A DNA stretch of 64,000 nt from Gnetum montanum (GCA_015680685.1 MNCI01014752.1:1038395-1102394), one strand, 5' to 3'. Positions 1-11,469 are shown, counted from the first letter of the stretch. Notes: generated by a model from the letters alone, not told the origin. Made by a program: numbers and translations.

Positions 1-105
1 ATGAAGGTAAATTTTTCGGGGAAATCCCTCCACATTTTGCTCACAGCAGCAGACGTAGATGCATCTTCTTCCCCTGTAGCATAATTTGGTTAGACACCCC
101 ATCTA

Positions 106-2862
106 TTAAGATCCTGCAAACATGCTAATGCACTCATTACCTCTGCCAATGACAGTGGCAACTTCACCAATCTCTTCCGCCCCTTTCTCTTCACGCACAT
201 GATCTCGTGTGCCACTAGTCCCAGTAGCTGGAGTTTCCTCGTGTACCTGGTCATATGCACGGCTCCTGCTAGCAGCTGGGGCCTCCTCACGCACTGGAAC
301 CTGCACATGGCTCACATTAACAACTGGGGCCTCTTCTTCCAAAATTTAGGCCCCCTCCCCATGGTTTAGTATCATCGCCCCTGTCTCAGGGGTCAATTGC
401 CCTATCATCTTTACTGTTTACACCACCACACGTTAGCATATAATGCAAGACCATCTAAATAAAACATTGCGTACTATAATCATTTCACACTTACCAGGCG
501 GAAGCTTATTCCGCTGAACCTTGACCGCAACAGTTTGGCTTGCGTTACCCCCAAGGGCCTCGGCTAGACGGAGCCTCTTGCATCGAGCTGTCGGTTCCAC
601 AATTTCTTCCGCCACGCGCTTCCCTCGCAAGGCGTCGCCGGTGTAGGTAGGCATTATCCCGCCCACGCTGTCGAGACCTTGCACTTGGGGCACTGCCAAG
701 CCTTTAGTCGTTACAGACAACGACTCTCCGATCCCTTCCGACGGATCTTGCCCACGAGTAGTGCTGAGAATTTGGGTAATCCAAGGTTTGGACAGCTGGT
801 CTCGGTCTTGCTGTTCACAGACCCCATTCCTCTGGATGACCAGAAACTCAGCAAACCGTCGGAGGCAAGCTATGAAAAAGGAGTAATGCACATTAAAGTG
901 GGACTCAAGCTTCTTGCGAAGCTTGACCATTTCGCTACGCAGTCCCTTGGCAAAATAGTTTGCCCAATCGAACTGGGTTCCCTCCTCCAGAACCTCTCGC
1001 ATAATGTGGATCTGTTCTACAGAAAAGAACTTCGCCTACGAGAGGGTTTTGGGGAAAGTCCGGGCCCAGAAAAGGGGATAAAGTATCTTGGCAACTCCCA
1101 TCTCGAATTTGTCACAAGGAAACCCTTTGGTCTCTTTTGGGATCCTCACCCACTCCTTCAGACACTCCTGGAATTTAGGGCTCCTCTTGGTCTTCGCCTT
1201 CACAGGAAGGCCATTCGAGCGGACGCCAAACAGGTCCGCGAAGAGCTGAGCGTCGATATCGAAACTTACGCCCACGTTATGCATGCGCATGCAAAAACGC
1301 TCCACCTTCTCGCTGAAGGAGTTGACCAAGGTTATCATTTCACTGGCAGGGACATCAGGGGTCGCAGCCAAAAATAGGTGCATTAGCCCTGCTGCCCGGA
1401 TCTTGGCGGTCACCGCGACTGGGGCCGCCGAGTGGCTGAGCCAACACTGTGTGTCCTTAATATCGCCGTAACGGAAGAGGACATCCCTTGCCTCGCGGCC
1501 GGAAATCGTAACTGTTATCTCCCGGGATTCCCTGACTGAACAATATAAAACACAGGTCAAATAGAAATGCTTTACGTAATGTCCACAACTCACAACTACA
1601 CACATAACATTAGAACACGCAACGGCCTTACCAGGTCTGAAGGGCAAAGGGAATGACGGTAGGTCCCTCTGCACGTCCTCAACCGTAAGGGGCAAATCTA
1701 AGGTCCAGTCATCGTGCAACCACCCGAGTTCCTGGCAATTCTTAAAAAGACGCTCATAGCGGGTGTGATACTCACGCATCTCATGGCCAATCTGCCCTAT
1801 AACACCGACACGCACATTGTTGGTTGAGGTAAATGCCATTATTGCCATTTCAGCCCAGGCCAACGCATTACCATCCCCGATTAACCTGTTATCATGTATG
1901 AAAAACCTGTACCATACAACATAGGCTTAAATTACACTTTTCACATAGACTTCTCTTACACTTCACATCGATAACAGACACTATAACAGTAACAAAGACA
2001 ATATAGTTGGCAGAATTTGCTTACCCACCTGCGTAATACACCATGCCTTGAGGGTTCTGGAAGTAGGTCGAGACATGGCGAGCCACGAACAACATGTTAT
2101 ATGCATGATAACAACTGAAACGGGCCATTTCCTAGATCTAGCATAAGCTCCTCAGGCCTCAGGCACTGAGCGCTTGGTCCTCGGGATGACCCGTATCGAT
2201 GGCCCCATCTGTCAAGTAAGCTAGAATCCCCTGTGCAGACCCCGCCAACAGGTGTTCTAAAATGGCACCAGCAACATCACCAGTCACATTATACCACACA
2301 ATGATGCTGAAGTTGCGTAGTAAGAACTGCAGAAACTCTAGCGCCCCCCTCTGAAACCAGATGGCCTTCCCTTGCACTCGCGTGTGCGGAGGGGGGACAT
2401 TGGGGATGATGGGGTTTACCCAACACAAAACCCCAATGATGTCTAACACAATCAGAATAGGCTTCAGCACGACACTGTATAGAAAACACGCTACATAAAT
2501 CAACACCTAGATTTACAGTTGCATCATTAATACAGAAACGTTACACATCATGCTTAGCCATCTATGTGGAAATTGCCCAAACCCTTGCAACAGCACAAGG
2601 TCCGTCTCTGACAACGGTGATAAACGCAACCATGCCAAAACCTCGCTGTAACGCAAGGTCCATAACCCAAAACCCTCATTCACACGAAGAACGCTGTATA
2701 GCACAAACGCTGAAATAGCACGAGCATGCAAAGAATAACCTACCGGTTCAAAGATGTTGGGTCGCGCACTTCGACCACAGCCTGTTGAACATGCTCCAGG
2801 TTCTCTTGTACCTCGCCGATTTTAGCCAATTTAGTGTTCTTCCTCTTCGTCTTAGGTGCCAT
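106..2862 (-). pseudogene. Antisense five-exon gene: FCP1/HAD-like N-terminus joined to retroelement accessory-type region
   Basis: Reading the minus strand gives five exons with consistent phases: 2862-2744, 2474-2025, 1885-1632, 1535-497 and 411-106. Donors are GTAGGT, GTAAGC, GTAAGG and GTAAGT; each acceptor ends in CAG. Exon 1 starts MAPKTKRKNTK. Exon 2 reads KPILIVLDIIGVLCWV, then GALEFLQFLLRNF, which matches the plan of plant FCP1/NLI-interacting-factor phosphatases (Asp motif, then R/KPGxxEFLxFLLxxF). The second acidic position of DxDx(T/V) is Ile, so catalysis is doubtful. Later exons contain VEQIHIMREVLEEG and FDWANYFAKGL, resembling accessory ORFs of Tat elements (Transposase_28/32-type), and the C-terminus is a charged repeat tail. 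In-frame stops are TGA 2161-2159, TAG 2140-2138, TAG 2134-2132, TAG 1038-1036 and TAA 348-346; all can arise by C-to-T change. The gene is divergent from the Tat pol starting near 3254. The domain names are inference without a search. Confidence 0.6.
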
Positions 2863-3253
2863 TATCATAGCTTCAACACTTGCACAGTTTTGCACCTTCA
2901 AATCTTCTGCTCTTCTTGCTCTTGCTAGATAATACCCGCGAATTTGAACTCATAATAGCCAACAGTCCGTTCTAACCAAAAAATCGCCTACTTGTATGCG
3001 AGAATCACCGACTTGATATCCGATTCCAGCGGGACTTTCCTGAAACGGAACCTGAAAATCAAGATATTAATGCGGTTGATATCGCATGCACCGCTATCCG
3101 AAATGACATTAAACTACCACATCTTATCGCCTCGTAATCGGATAGCATTGATTACAACTTCATTACAAAATTCAAAATTCTGTTAGCTTTCCACGTTTGC
3201 TAGCCATCATGTCATCTTCTTCCTAACCATTTACGCACTTTGCGGTTTTGCAG
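2863..3253. other. Intergenic stretch between the divergent antisense gene and Tat pol
   Basis: There is no convincing coding in this stretch. It lies head-to-head between the start of the minus-strand FCP1-like gene and the first recognisable pol codons on the plus strand, so it could hold promoters in both directions. Two GATATC sites occur (near 3016 and 3076). Its right end reads TTTTGCAG then GACAAACAAATGG, a good plant splice acceptor. No gag or protease coding is visible here, although both normally precede RT. Confidence 0.4.
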
Positions 3254-5290
3254 GACAAACAAATGGATGCAACACTATCAACACCTTTAACTCTGACTGG
3301 CCCATACGAAAAGGTAATTAGGCAATTCGATCCCACGTTTATAGACGTTAACCTCCCCTTAGAAGACGTAACTATAGCTGCATCGGAGATGTCCCCGGAA
3401 TGGCTAGAATAGTTGACGCACACGCTAGACCTGGAAGCTGGGGACATAACCGAAGACCCCCTTGATGAGGTCTCTATCGTTACACATAGGGGCGAAGCTA
3501 AAACGCTTAAAGTCAGTTCCTTGTTAGAACGAGAAACACACGATGCCGTAACACAGGTCCTATAAGACAACATCACTATCTTCGCATGGTCATACGAGGA
3601 TATGCCTGGACTAGATCCTAGGCTAATCCAACAAAACATCATCTTAGACCCACAGATCAAAGCAGTTAGGCAAAAAGCACGCAAAATCAAGCCAGAGATC
3701 GTGCTAGCCATGCGTAATGAAATCACCAAACTATATCAAGCTGGTTTCGATTACTCAGACTGGGTATCTAACATTGTGGTCGTTCCGAAGAAGACCGGGA
3801 GCATACGCATTTGCATAGACTTCCAGGATTTGAATAAGGCCACAATCAAAGATAATTTTCCACTCCCAAGTATCGATCAACTAGTCGATACAACAGCTGG
3901 GCATGCACTCCTATCCTTCATGGATGGCTTCTCTAGTTATAACCAGATTCTCATAAACCCAGAACATCAATTAACTACGACATTCATGACACCCTGGGGT
4001 ACCTTTTGTTATACTATGATGCCATTTGGTCTAAAGAATGCTGGAGCAACGTATCAACGAGCCATGACGTACATCTTTAGTGACTATCTGTTAGAGAGAC
4101 TGAATGATTATGTAGACGATATAGCTGTGAAGTCTTTAAAGTCTGAGGATCATTCAGGAGATCTGGAGTTAGTCCTTAAAAGATGCTCCAAATACGAGCT
4201 CCGGCTTAACCCGAAGAAGTGCGTATTCGGAGTCAAAATCGGACGCATGTTGGGGTTTGTGGTATCGAAAACCGGCACACGAGTTGACCCTGATAAGGTC
4301 AAAGCCATTGTCGAGTTAACGCCTCCGACAGACCTCAAGCAATTACGCGGGTTACAGGGACGCTTGCAGTTCATATGCCGATTCATCTCGAGATTAACCG
4401 ACAAGCTGCACCCTATGCAACATTTGCTAAAGAAGTGGGTTAATTTTGAATGGACGAAGGATTGTCAACGTGCGTTTGACAGCATTAAACAGGAACTCCA
4501 ACATTTACCTACTATTTTCCCGCCACAAAGGGACTTGTCATTTTACATTTACCTTGCAACTTCGGACGTAGCGTTAGCAGCATTGCTTTGTCAAAGGAGG
4601 AATGATGGGTCCGAAGTGCCTATCTCCTACCTGAGCCATGCTTTATATGCATATGAAACGAGGTATAACAAAGTAGAGCATAATTTCCTAGCGTTAGTTT
4701 TTACGCTTAAGAAATGTAGACATTACCTTTTCTGTAGCCAGGTTAACGTTATTTGCAAAAATAACATCCTTAGGACCATCACGCATAATTTGTATGAAAG
4801 CAGTAGGATCACTCGCTGGAAAGCTATCATCGCCGAATTTGATCTGCACTATGTTGGCCAATCTTCTACGAAGGGCCAAGTGATAGCCGACCAGTTAGTA
4901 ACATCACCGGTTAACAACCAAGCCACAATAGAGCCCGAATTTCCTGATGAACATGTACATAGTCTAAGCCCTGTCTTGATAGGCCCTGAGGTGACGTTGT
5001 ATTTCGACGGAGCCTCAACAGCTAGAGGCGGCAGTGCTGCCGCGGTTATTACGCTATCACTTGAGGATGTGCGTCTACACGCTTATCGCTTGACCTTCCC
5101 TTGTACGAACAACGTGGCAGAGTACGAGGGGCTCCTCAAGGGATTGCTAACCGCCAGCGAGTTAGGTGTGCAACACCTGGCGGTTAGGGGCGATTCAATG
5201 CTTGTCATAAATCAAATCACTGGAGTCTACGCCTGCAAAGCTGTACATTTGCAGCCTTACTGCGATCAGGCTAAAGATCTTCTGAGGTGA
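3251..5290 (+). pseudogene. pol: Tat-lineage Ty3/gypsy pol, N-terminal part: RT, degenerate RNase H, second (archaeal-type) RNase H
   Basis: One frame runs from about 3263 to 5290, broken by TAG at 3410 and TAA at 3563. The long uninterrupted part starts at 3602 and is 562 residues. It has the gypsy pre-RT motif (WSYEDMPGLDP), RT with FMDGF (first Asp, residue 108) and YVDD (170-173), then a first RNase H (about 311-435) whose expected catalytic Asp is not obvious. A second RNase H starts at LYFDGAS (467-473), with NVAEYEG and GDSMLV, and continues past the TGA at 5288 into NTLADALATLA. Two RNase H domains in the order RT-RNH-aRNH mark the Tat lineage of Ty3/gypsy. Protease and gag are not visible upstream. 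The element is dead in this copy. Confidence 0.92.
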
Positions 5291-6717
5291 TTTATGACCT
5301 TCGACGCCCAACACGTCCCATGCACTAACAACACGCTAGCCGACGCACTGGCCACCCTAGCTTTACATGTGCCTTCACACCTGTTTAACACCTGCCTTGC
5401 ATTAATTATAGACTGCGCAGATCCTATCATTCAGGTGGCACAAATCTCCTCTCTACTCGAGGAAAGCACACCTGAATGGTACGACAATATTAAAACTTAT
5501 CTTCTACAGGGCGAATTACCACCTAAATTGACACGCGCACAGAAAGACGCAATCTGTAAGCGGGCCAGGCAATACGTCATCATTGGAGAAAGCACTCTCT
5601 GTAGATGCTCCTTTGATGGCGTGTTGGTTACCTGCGTTGACAAAGACCAAGCGCAACACATAGTCGGCGAAGTTCACGAGGGACTGTGCGGCGGCCACGT
5701 AGCACCACGGGCTATGGCCCTAAAAATTCACCGCTTAGGGTACTACTGGCCATGTATGGAAAAGACTGCCTGACAAAGGTTAAAACTTGTGACACGTGTC
5801 AGCGTCATGCAAACCTCATCCACGTGTCACCCACAGAATTGCATACAACGCAGATAACATGGCCATTTCAACGATGGGGACTAGACATCATAGGACCCAT
5901 CGCACCAAAATCTTCTACAGGGCATAGCTTCATTATTACCGCTACTGAGTATTTTACGAAGTGGGTAGAAGCTATCCCCCTGCGAAAAATCACATTCCAA
6001 CAGGTTTGCCATTTTATCTTGGACAATATAGTAACCAGATTTGGTCTCCCAATGACTATTGTGACTGACAATGGGCCACAGTTTAGTAGTGCGGAAACCA
6101 AATCCTTCTGTGATAGCCTAGGCATTAGACAGTCTTTTTCCTCCCCCTATTACCCGCAGGCGAATGGTCATGCTGAAGCATCAAACAAAATAGTCATCAA
6201 TCTACTCAAGAAAATGCTCGACGGTAACAAGAGATGGTGGCATGATAAAATCCTCTATGTGCTATGGGTGTACCGTACTATATGTAGGACAACTACAGGT
6301 AGTACGCCCTATAGTCTGGTTTACGGATCTGAAGCAGTGCTACCTCTCGAATTGCAAATCCCTTCTCTGAGAATGGTCCTCTCCACCATTATAAATGAGG
6401 CCCAACACACCGAGGCTCGGATAATGGATTTGGATTCAGTAGAAGAAAAGCGGATACAGGCTCTTGATACAATTGAGAAATATCAAGATAAACAGAGACA
6501 GAAGCATCATCACAACCTTCAGTGGTGTCTGATCAAGAAAGGAGACTTAGTCCTCAAAGCCGTGCGCAAGCCGGCAGGCAAGTTCTCAGTGAATTGGGAA
6601 GGTCCTTTCTCAGTGGTCGACGCATATAGCAACGAAGCTTTCAAACTAGCAGACATCAACGACAATGAACTACCAAACCCTGTAAATCATGTATATCTAA
6701 AGCGGTATTACATTTAG
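5291..6717 (+). pseudogene. int: Tat-lineage integrase with end of aRNH
   Basis: This continues the pol upstream after one stop. The first part (5294-5773) ends the aRNH and enters the integrase HHCC zinc finger (HEGLCGGH, YYWPCM). A frameshift near 5757-5770 moves reading into the frame ending at 6717, where CDTCQRH completes the finger. The catalytic triad is visible as Asp in WGLDIIGP (about 5884), Asp in VTDNGPQF (about 6067) and Glu in NGHAEASNK (about 6175). The C-terminus holds a GPF/Y-type segment (WEGPFSVV) and ends ...VNHVYLKRYYI. The integrase core is intact; the frameshift and upstream stops make it a pseudogene. Confidence 0.92.
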
Positions 6718-6754
6718 CAGCATCTACAGCGCGAGTAATCAGGTATCATAGTAT

Positions 6755-7232
6755 TCGTCCGCTACGACGTTAAACTGGCACTAATCATCCGCTACAACGT
6801 TAAACTGGCACTAATCGTCCGCTACGATGTTAAACTGGCACTGACCGTCCGCCACGACACTAAACTGGCAAGTTGTAACCGTCCACTACGACGTAAAACT
6901 GGCAGTGTTGTATAGGTCCGCCAAGACAAAAAATTGGCACCTTTTGCATGCATCCGCCATGACGCTAAACTGGCGCAGGTAAGTAGCCGTCTGCTGAGAT
7001 GAAAAACCAGCACAGATCTATCCCTGGGTCATGACACGAAACTGGCATCCACAGCACGGTCTGCTGAGACTATAAATCAGACATACCACCATCCGCTACG
7101 ACGTAAAACTAGCACTTCTCGGTCTGCCCGGACTTTAAACTGGGACCATTGTCTGCTGAGACTTAAAACCAGTAACGGCAGTCTACCAGGACTTAAAACT
7201 GGGACTTACAGGCTGCTACCATGTAAATCAGG
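6755..7232 (+). repeat. About 15 degenerate tandem copies of a ~24-bp core, period ~32 bp, 3' of integrase
   Basis: The core reads roughly GTCCGCTACGACGTTAAACT followed by GGCA. It recurs about every 32 bp with a variable linker. Early copies carry CCGCTACGACGTTAAACTGGCA; later ones drift to CTGCTGAGACTTAAAACCAG. Tandem repeats in the 3' untranslated part of Tat elements are a known feature and a known source of satellites. Confidence 0.85.
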
Positions 7233-8621
7233 CGAGTGTGATCATTTTTTGTACAGCTGCACAACAGATGGGGTGGGATATTGGGACAATCCTGGTGTCG
7301 CCACCCCACCGGCATCCTACTGATCCCTCGGACGAGTTGAAAGGCATCCTATTGACCCCTTGGAGATGTCGTCGCTGCGTCCGCCGCAGTGGTAGCACCT
7401 CTGAGAGATTAGTCTCGCCAGTCGAAGCCCCGACGACATCCTCATCGACAACGACCTCGACGACCTCCACCAATCATCGTTATTGGACGCCAGCTTCGCA
7501 AATTCATCTGGCTGGTTCTGTATACAACCAGTTAGGTGCACTGTGTCTGATGCCTTTTGGCGAAGATATGCTAGGCCAATCGGCAGGATTGGCGGCTCTG
7601 CCCGCATGCCCCCGCTTTTTCTTTATAGCCCAGTCGCTCTCGCTCACATTAAACGACATTTGTTTCTACAACCTCGCCTCCTGCTCGCACCAGAGCAATG
7701 GTGCCCTCTCTTTCTTCTTTCATGGTTGTAGGTTACTTGTCACGAAAACATCATTCAAAGATGCATTCATCCGAGCGGTGAAGGACAACAGCGTCTTGAG
7801 GTGGCTGCTCAAGTTTGCCCATCCACTGGGAACTGCATGCCTGTCCCTCTTGAAGCCTCACACTTAGCCCTTATCGCATTTCATTTCACCCCAATCATAC
7901 GCTTCTTGTATGTACCAGCTATATACGAAAACAACCATCTTTCATACTTGCACAGTAATCTAACCCATACGCAATCATATATTGTAGCAGAGATATCGCA
8001 AAAAGTGATGCGTAATGCTCCTCCTGCAAGCATTCCTGCTACAATCTGTAACAGAGAAATCTTAGATTGATGCACTACGCTCGTCTAAAAGCATTCCTGT
8101 TGACATAAATGAGCCTACATTTCTGTGCGTACGAGGGTATTTCATGCCCCTACCATCATAACTCATTTTGCATCTTCCCCGAACCTGTTTCCAGCTATAT
8201 CCCTCTATCTCCCATACCTTCCGGCTTTGCTCTTCCATGTTGACAGGGTAACACTTGAGTAGCCATGGATGGATGCTGTTCTTGCTTCTGCCAATTCGGT
8301 GTTTCGTATTCTTTGTCAACATCTTTCCGGCAAGCCCTCTAACCGTCAACAAAGAGGGGCCATTGAAACACCGTGAAAATTATGAGTCAGCCTCAGGCAA
8401 AGATTCGCAATTCAAGCAAGAGCGCGCATCAGCTTTGTTCAAGGACAAGTTTACGCTCTATTACGCATGGCAGCATAATGAGCATAACAAGTTCCAAAAT
8501 AGTCGAAGGCGGAGTCTAGAGAAGCACAAAAGTTTGACACTTTTTCTCGTGGCATATGGATAACTTGTCTTTACGCTCATTACGAAGTGGTGCGTACCAT
8601 TGCGTATTCCATCACTAAGGC

Positions 8622-8768
8622 TAGACATTATTTACGCTTTGTTACGCGCGGCTGCGTAGTGAGTGTAAATTAGACATTATTTACGCTTCGTTACGCGTGG
8701 CTGCGTAGTGAGCATAAATTAGACATTGTTTACGCTTCATTACGCGCAGCTGCGTAGTGAGCGTAAGA
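8622..8768 (+). repeat. Three 49-bp direct repeats in the LTR U3, each with an internal inverted repeat
   Basis: Units are 8622-8670, 8671-8719 and 8720-8768. Each begins TAGACATT and contains TTACGCTTCGTTACGC near the start and GCGTAGTGAGCGTAA near the end, so each could fold into an imperfect hairpin. TTACGC/GCGTAA motifs are also dense in the flanks (8560-8940). Position about 250-400 bp before the TATA box suggests an enhancer-type array. Confidence 0.85.
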
Positions 8769-9013
8769 CAATTTTGAGCCTATTATTTTTATACCGGATT
8801 ATGCTCATACACGCAACACAATGCGAATGAGTGTAATATAGCCTGAAAGTAATTGAAACACGCTCTATGTGTACCTTCTCTTCACATGCATAACACGCAA
8901 ACGAGCGTATTGTGCGTAGTCACAGTCTGACTTAAAATGGTCATGTCAACGGAACCCGAAATATCTGGGACCCACATCATCAGGGTTGCACCTTTTTATG
9001 GGACCCCGTAGCC

Positions 9014-9020
9014 TATAAAT
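9014..9020 (+). promoter_or_regulatory. TATA box of the LTR promoter
   Basis: TATAAAT sits in a GC-richer context (GTAGCCTATAAATAGACC). A purine-rich leader follows about 30 bp downstream, the usual arrangement for an LTR R region. Confidence 0.6.
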
Positions 9021-9640
9021 AGACCAGTTGACAAAGGTACAAAGAAAAAAAAGAAGGAGAGGAGGGCAGAAAATCAAAAGGGCAAGAGCATTTTCTGAGC
9101 AAGGAAGCACTTATCACCTTGAGCAGAGAAACAAAGAGCAACCTTTTGGCAACTGTCGACAGTACCATCCTTCAGCAAGAACAGAGCACAGTGTGCTTGA
9201 GCCTTAGCAACAAAAGAGATCATTCCTTTGGGGAAGAGACAACTTTCTCCATTAGCGATTGTTGCCCTGAGCAGAACCTACTCGAAGCAAAGAAGCAGAA
9301 CAAGGATTGTGAGATCGTCTCGCCCAGTTTGCAGGCTCTACCGGTCAGAAACAGTTGATCGACAGACGTCAGAGCTTGACCTTCTTGACATCCTAGCTTT
9401 GGCCTACGAGGTAGATTGAACTTCTGCCTAGACAGTTTCCTTGTTGTTTCGTGCTCATTTTTTGCATCAAGTCAATGGGGGTCTCTCCCATTGTAACGTG
9501 ACATACAAATCATACATTCTCTCAAAAATTGAAACATAGATCTTTGAAAATCACGCATTTCTCTCCTGATTAGAATTTCTTCAGTGTGCTTGACATTATC
9601 ATCGTAGCGATCTATCCACGTCGTTTTCCTTCCACTTCAT

Positions 9641-11266
9641 GATTCCTCGAATCAAATCGAAGCACGCAAAGATCCGTAATCTTCATCATTTTACTGACCC
9701 ATAAGTCCCTGTCTGATCGACAAGACCTCTTGCAAGAAGAGGATGAAACTGATACCATGGGAGTAACACGTGCAAAGGCTTTGGATGCCCTTAAGCATTC
9801 AAGTAAGGAGAAAGGTGTTTCTGACGATTTCTTTGATGGGTCTCTACACCTTGGTGATCCACCTGAGCTAACCAGCAAAGGGCCTCTTGGTAAGTCTTAT
9901 TAGTTGGATCCACATTTCATATCTTCTTAGCTTTGTACATTGTTTTAATTATCATGACTCTTCTTAATATCAGACAAGGATGTTGAAGCGACCGAAGAAA
10001 ATGCATCTCAAGTGGATGGATCGGAGTTAGAGGCCCCAGTTGAGGTGCCTTCCCATATAGATTCAACATCCATTGATCCATTAAGGTCATGGAATGAGAT
10101 GCCCAATAAAGTAGACTTTGTTACTGGCATCGTCAATGATATTGTTGCTTGTTTGAGATAGGCTCATCCTAAATTAGGTGTGTACTTTATACTAAGCACC
10201 TAAGTTCATTATGTTTTTTGCATCTATTGGAGATCTCTTGTTGGCTCATATATGTTATTTTTGTACTTGTAGGTGCAAAGCTTCAATGGAGTCCTTTCGA
10301 AGCTACCCATATTGATGGCCTCCCAGAATTGCCCAAAGATATTGAGTAGATCCCAAGAGGGATTTATGATGCAGTTTCAGGTTGTGTTGTACCTAATGCC
10401 AAGTCTCTCTAGACCTACAAGCACTCAATTGAATAGTTATGGCTTGAAATTCAATCATTGAAGGAAAATCTAGCGAAGGTGATAGAGGAGAGGAATGACT
10501 TGCAAGCCCATTATGATTTTGCCTCTGCTAGGTTGGTAGGTGATAGTACCTGGCGTACATCCAAGATCACCTATGCACGTTATTGGGCAAGCTTGAATAG
10601 CAAGGTGCAGGCGATTCAGGATCTGGCTGAACAGAGGGCCTAGATGGATTTATTGAATAGGAAGTTCAATGAATGGAAGTCCTTTGCATCCAAAGTACGT
10701 AAATGGGGCCCGGATTAGAAAGATCATAAGCACCAATACAAAAAGTGTTTGAAGGAGGAATCAGTTGAACGTCGCCAGTTGGAGATGTTCATGGAGGGGT
10801 TAGGTTTGCACTTTTCCTATGAGAAGTTCATGGAGTATACAGAAGTGGAGGGGTCTCCTGAGAGATCCATTACCATCACCTCTGGGGAAGATTCAACAAG
10901 CATGTTTTCCCTTGAGCGCCCTTCCTGGTCATCAGTGGACAAGGGCAAAACCTTGGCCAACATCGACCTTGGGCTTGAGAAAGACTAGGCATGCATGCCC
11001 GAAGAAGAGATTCTATGGCTCCTGGAAGCTAATCTCAGGCCTTCCCCACCTGTGAGCGTCTTATTTCTTGCATTGCTTTTAGTCATCATTTCCTTTTTAG
11101 TATTTTGTGCTTTTAATTTGTTTGTCTGTGTTTACTTATTTTTTTGTTTTTCTCATTTCTATTTTTATTTTTATAGGGACATGGTGGTGAGGCTGGCCCC
11201 AATGGGACGAGAGCTAATGACATAGAGGAGTTTGGGGACCAGCCCCCTCCTAATACTAGTGCATGA
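9641..11266 (+). pseudogene. Four-exon coiled-coil accessory gene (H), seven in-frame TAG stops
   Basis: Exons with matching phases are about 9641-9889, 9974-10177, 10273-11051 and 11177-11266, ending in TGA at 11264. Donors are GTAAGT, GTGTGT and GTGAGC; acceptors are ATCAG, TGTAG and TATAG. The start is uncertain: ATG 9757 (MGVTRAKALDALKHSS) is preceded by open frame. The third exon is rich in Lys, Glu and Leu and looks coiled-coil. In-frame stops are TAG at 10159, 10347, 10410, 10434, 10641, 10717 and 10986, never TAA or TGA. It resembles the coiled-coil accessory ORFs of Tat/Athila elements in general style, like the one at 33806-36390. It is antisense to element D and next to the end of element E, so its parent element is unclear. 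Confidence 0.6.
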
Positions 11267-11469
11267 TTTGGCTTGTTAGTCTTCTCAACCTTGTGATTTC
11301 TTTGTTAGTTTCTTTTTTATTGTTTTTTCTTGGAATATGTGAAGACAAATGTAACATGATCATGGTGTAATATGTGGTCATCCTATTGCTATGTTAACAC
11401 TCCGTATTACATATATTTATATATATATTTTTTTTCTTTTTCGAGTTTATTTGTGAACGTAAATGTAAA

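Larger units (their letters stand above)
7240..9560 (+). repeat. 3' LTR-like region of the Tat element (boundaries approximate)
   Basis: This follows the integrase and its 3' repeats. A G-rich tract (about 7267-7284) may be the polypurine tract. The region ends with a promoter-like part: TATAAAT at 9014-9020, then purine-rich leader and a polyadenylation-type stretch before about 9560. There is no primer-binding site after it, as expected for a 3' LTR. Two open frames around 7238-8070 look like chance. No second copy lies in the window, so neither edge can be fixed. Confidence 0.5.

Noticed and set aside
679-1377. 232-codon plus-strand frame
   Set aside because: It is the shadow of the minus-strand exon, which has better splice signals, protein-like composition and continuity with neighbouring exons.
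6755-7232. CRISPR array
   Set aside because: The repeats are degenerate and the linkers are short and variable, directly following integrase of a plant retroelement; a 3' UTR satellite explains them.
7238-7867. 209-codon plus frame after the 3' repeats
   Set aside because: It lies in LTR-like sequence, has no recognisable motif, and another overlapping frame is also open, as expected in GC-richer DNA by chance.
10159-10988. Alternative genetic code (TAG read as Gln)
   Set aside because: A nuclear plant genome uses the standard code, and neighbouring pseudogenes also have TAA and TGA stops and frameshifts; methylation-driven CAG-to-TAG change is simpler.
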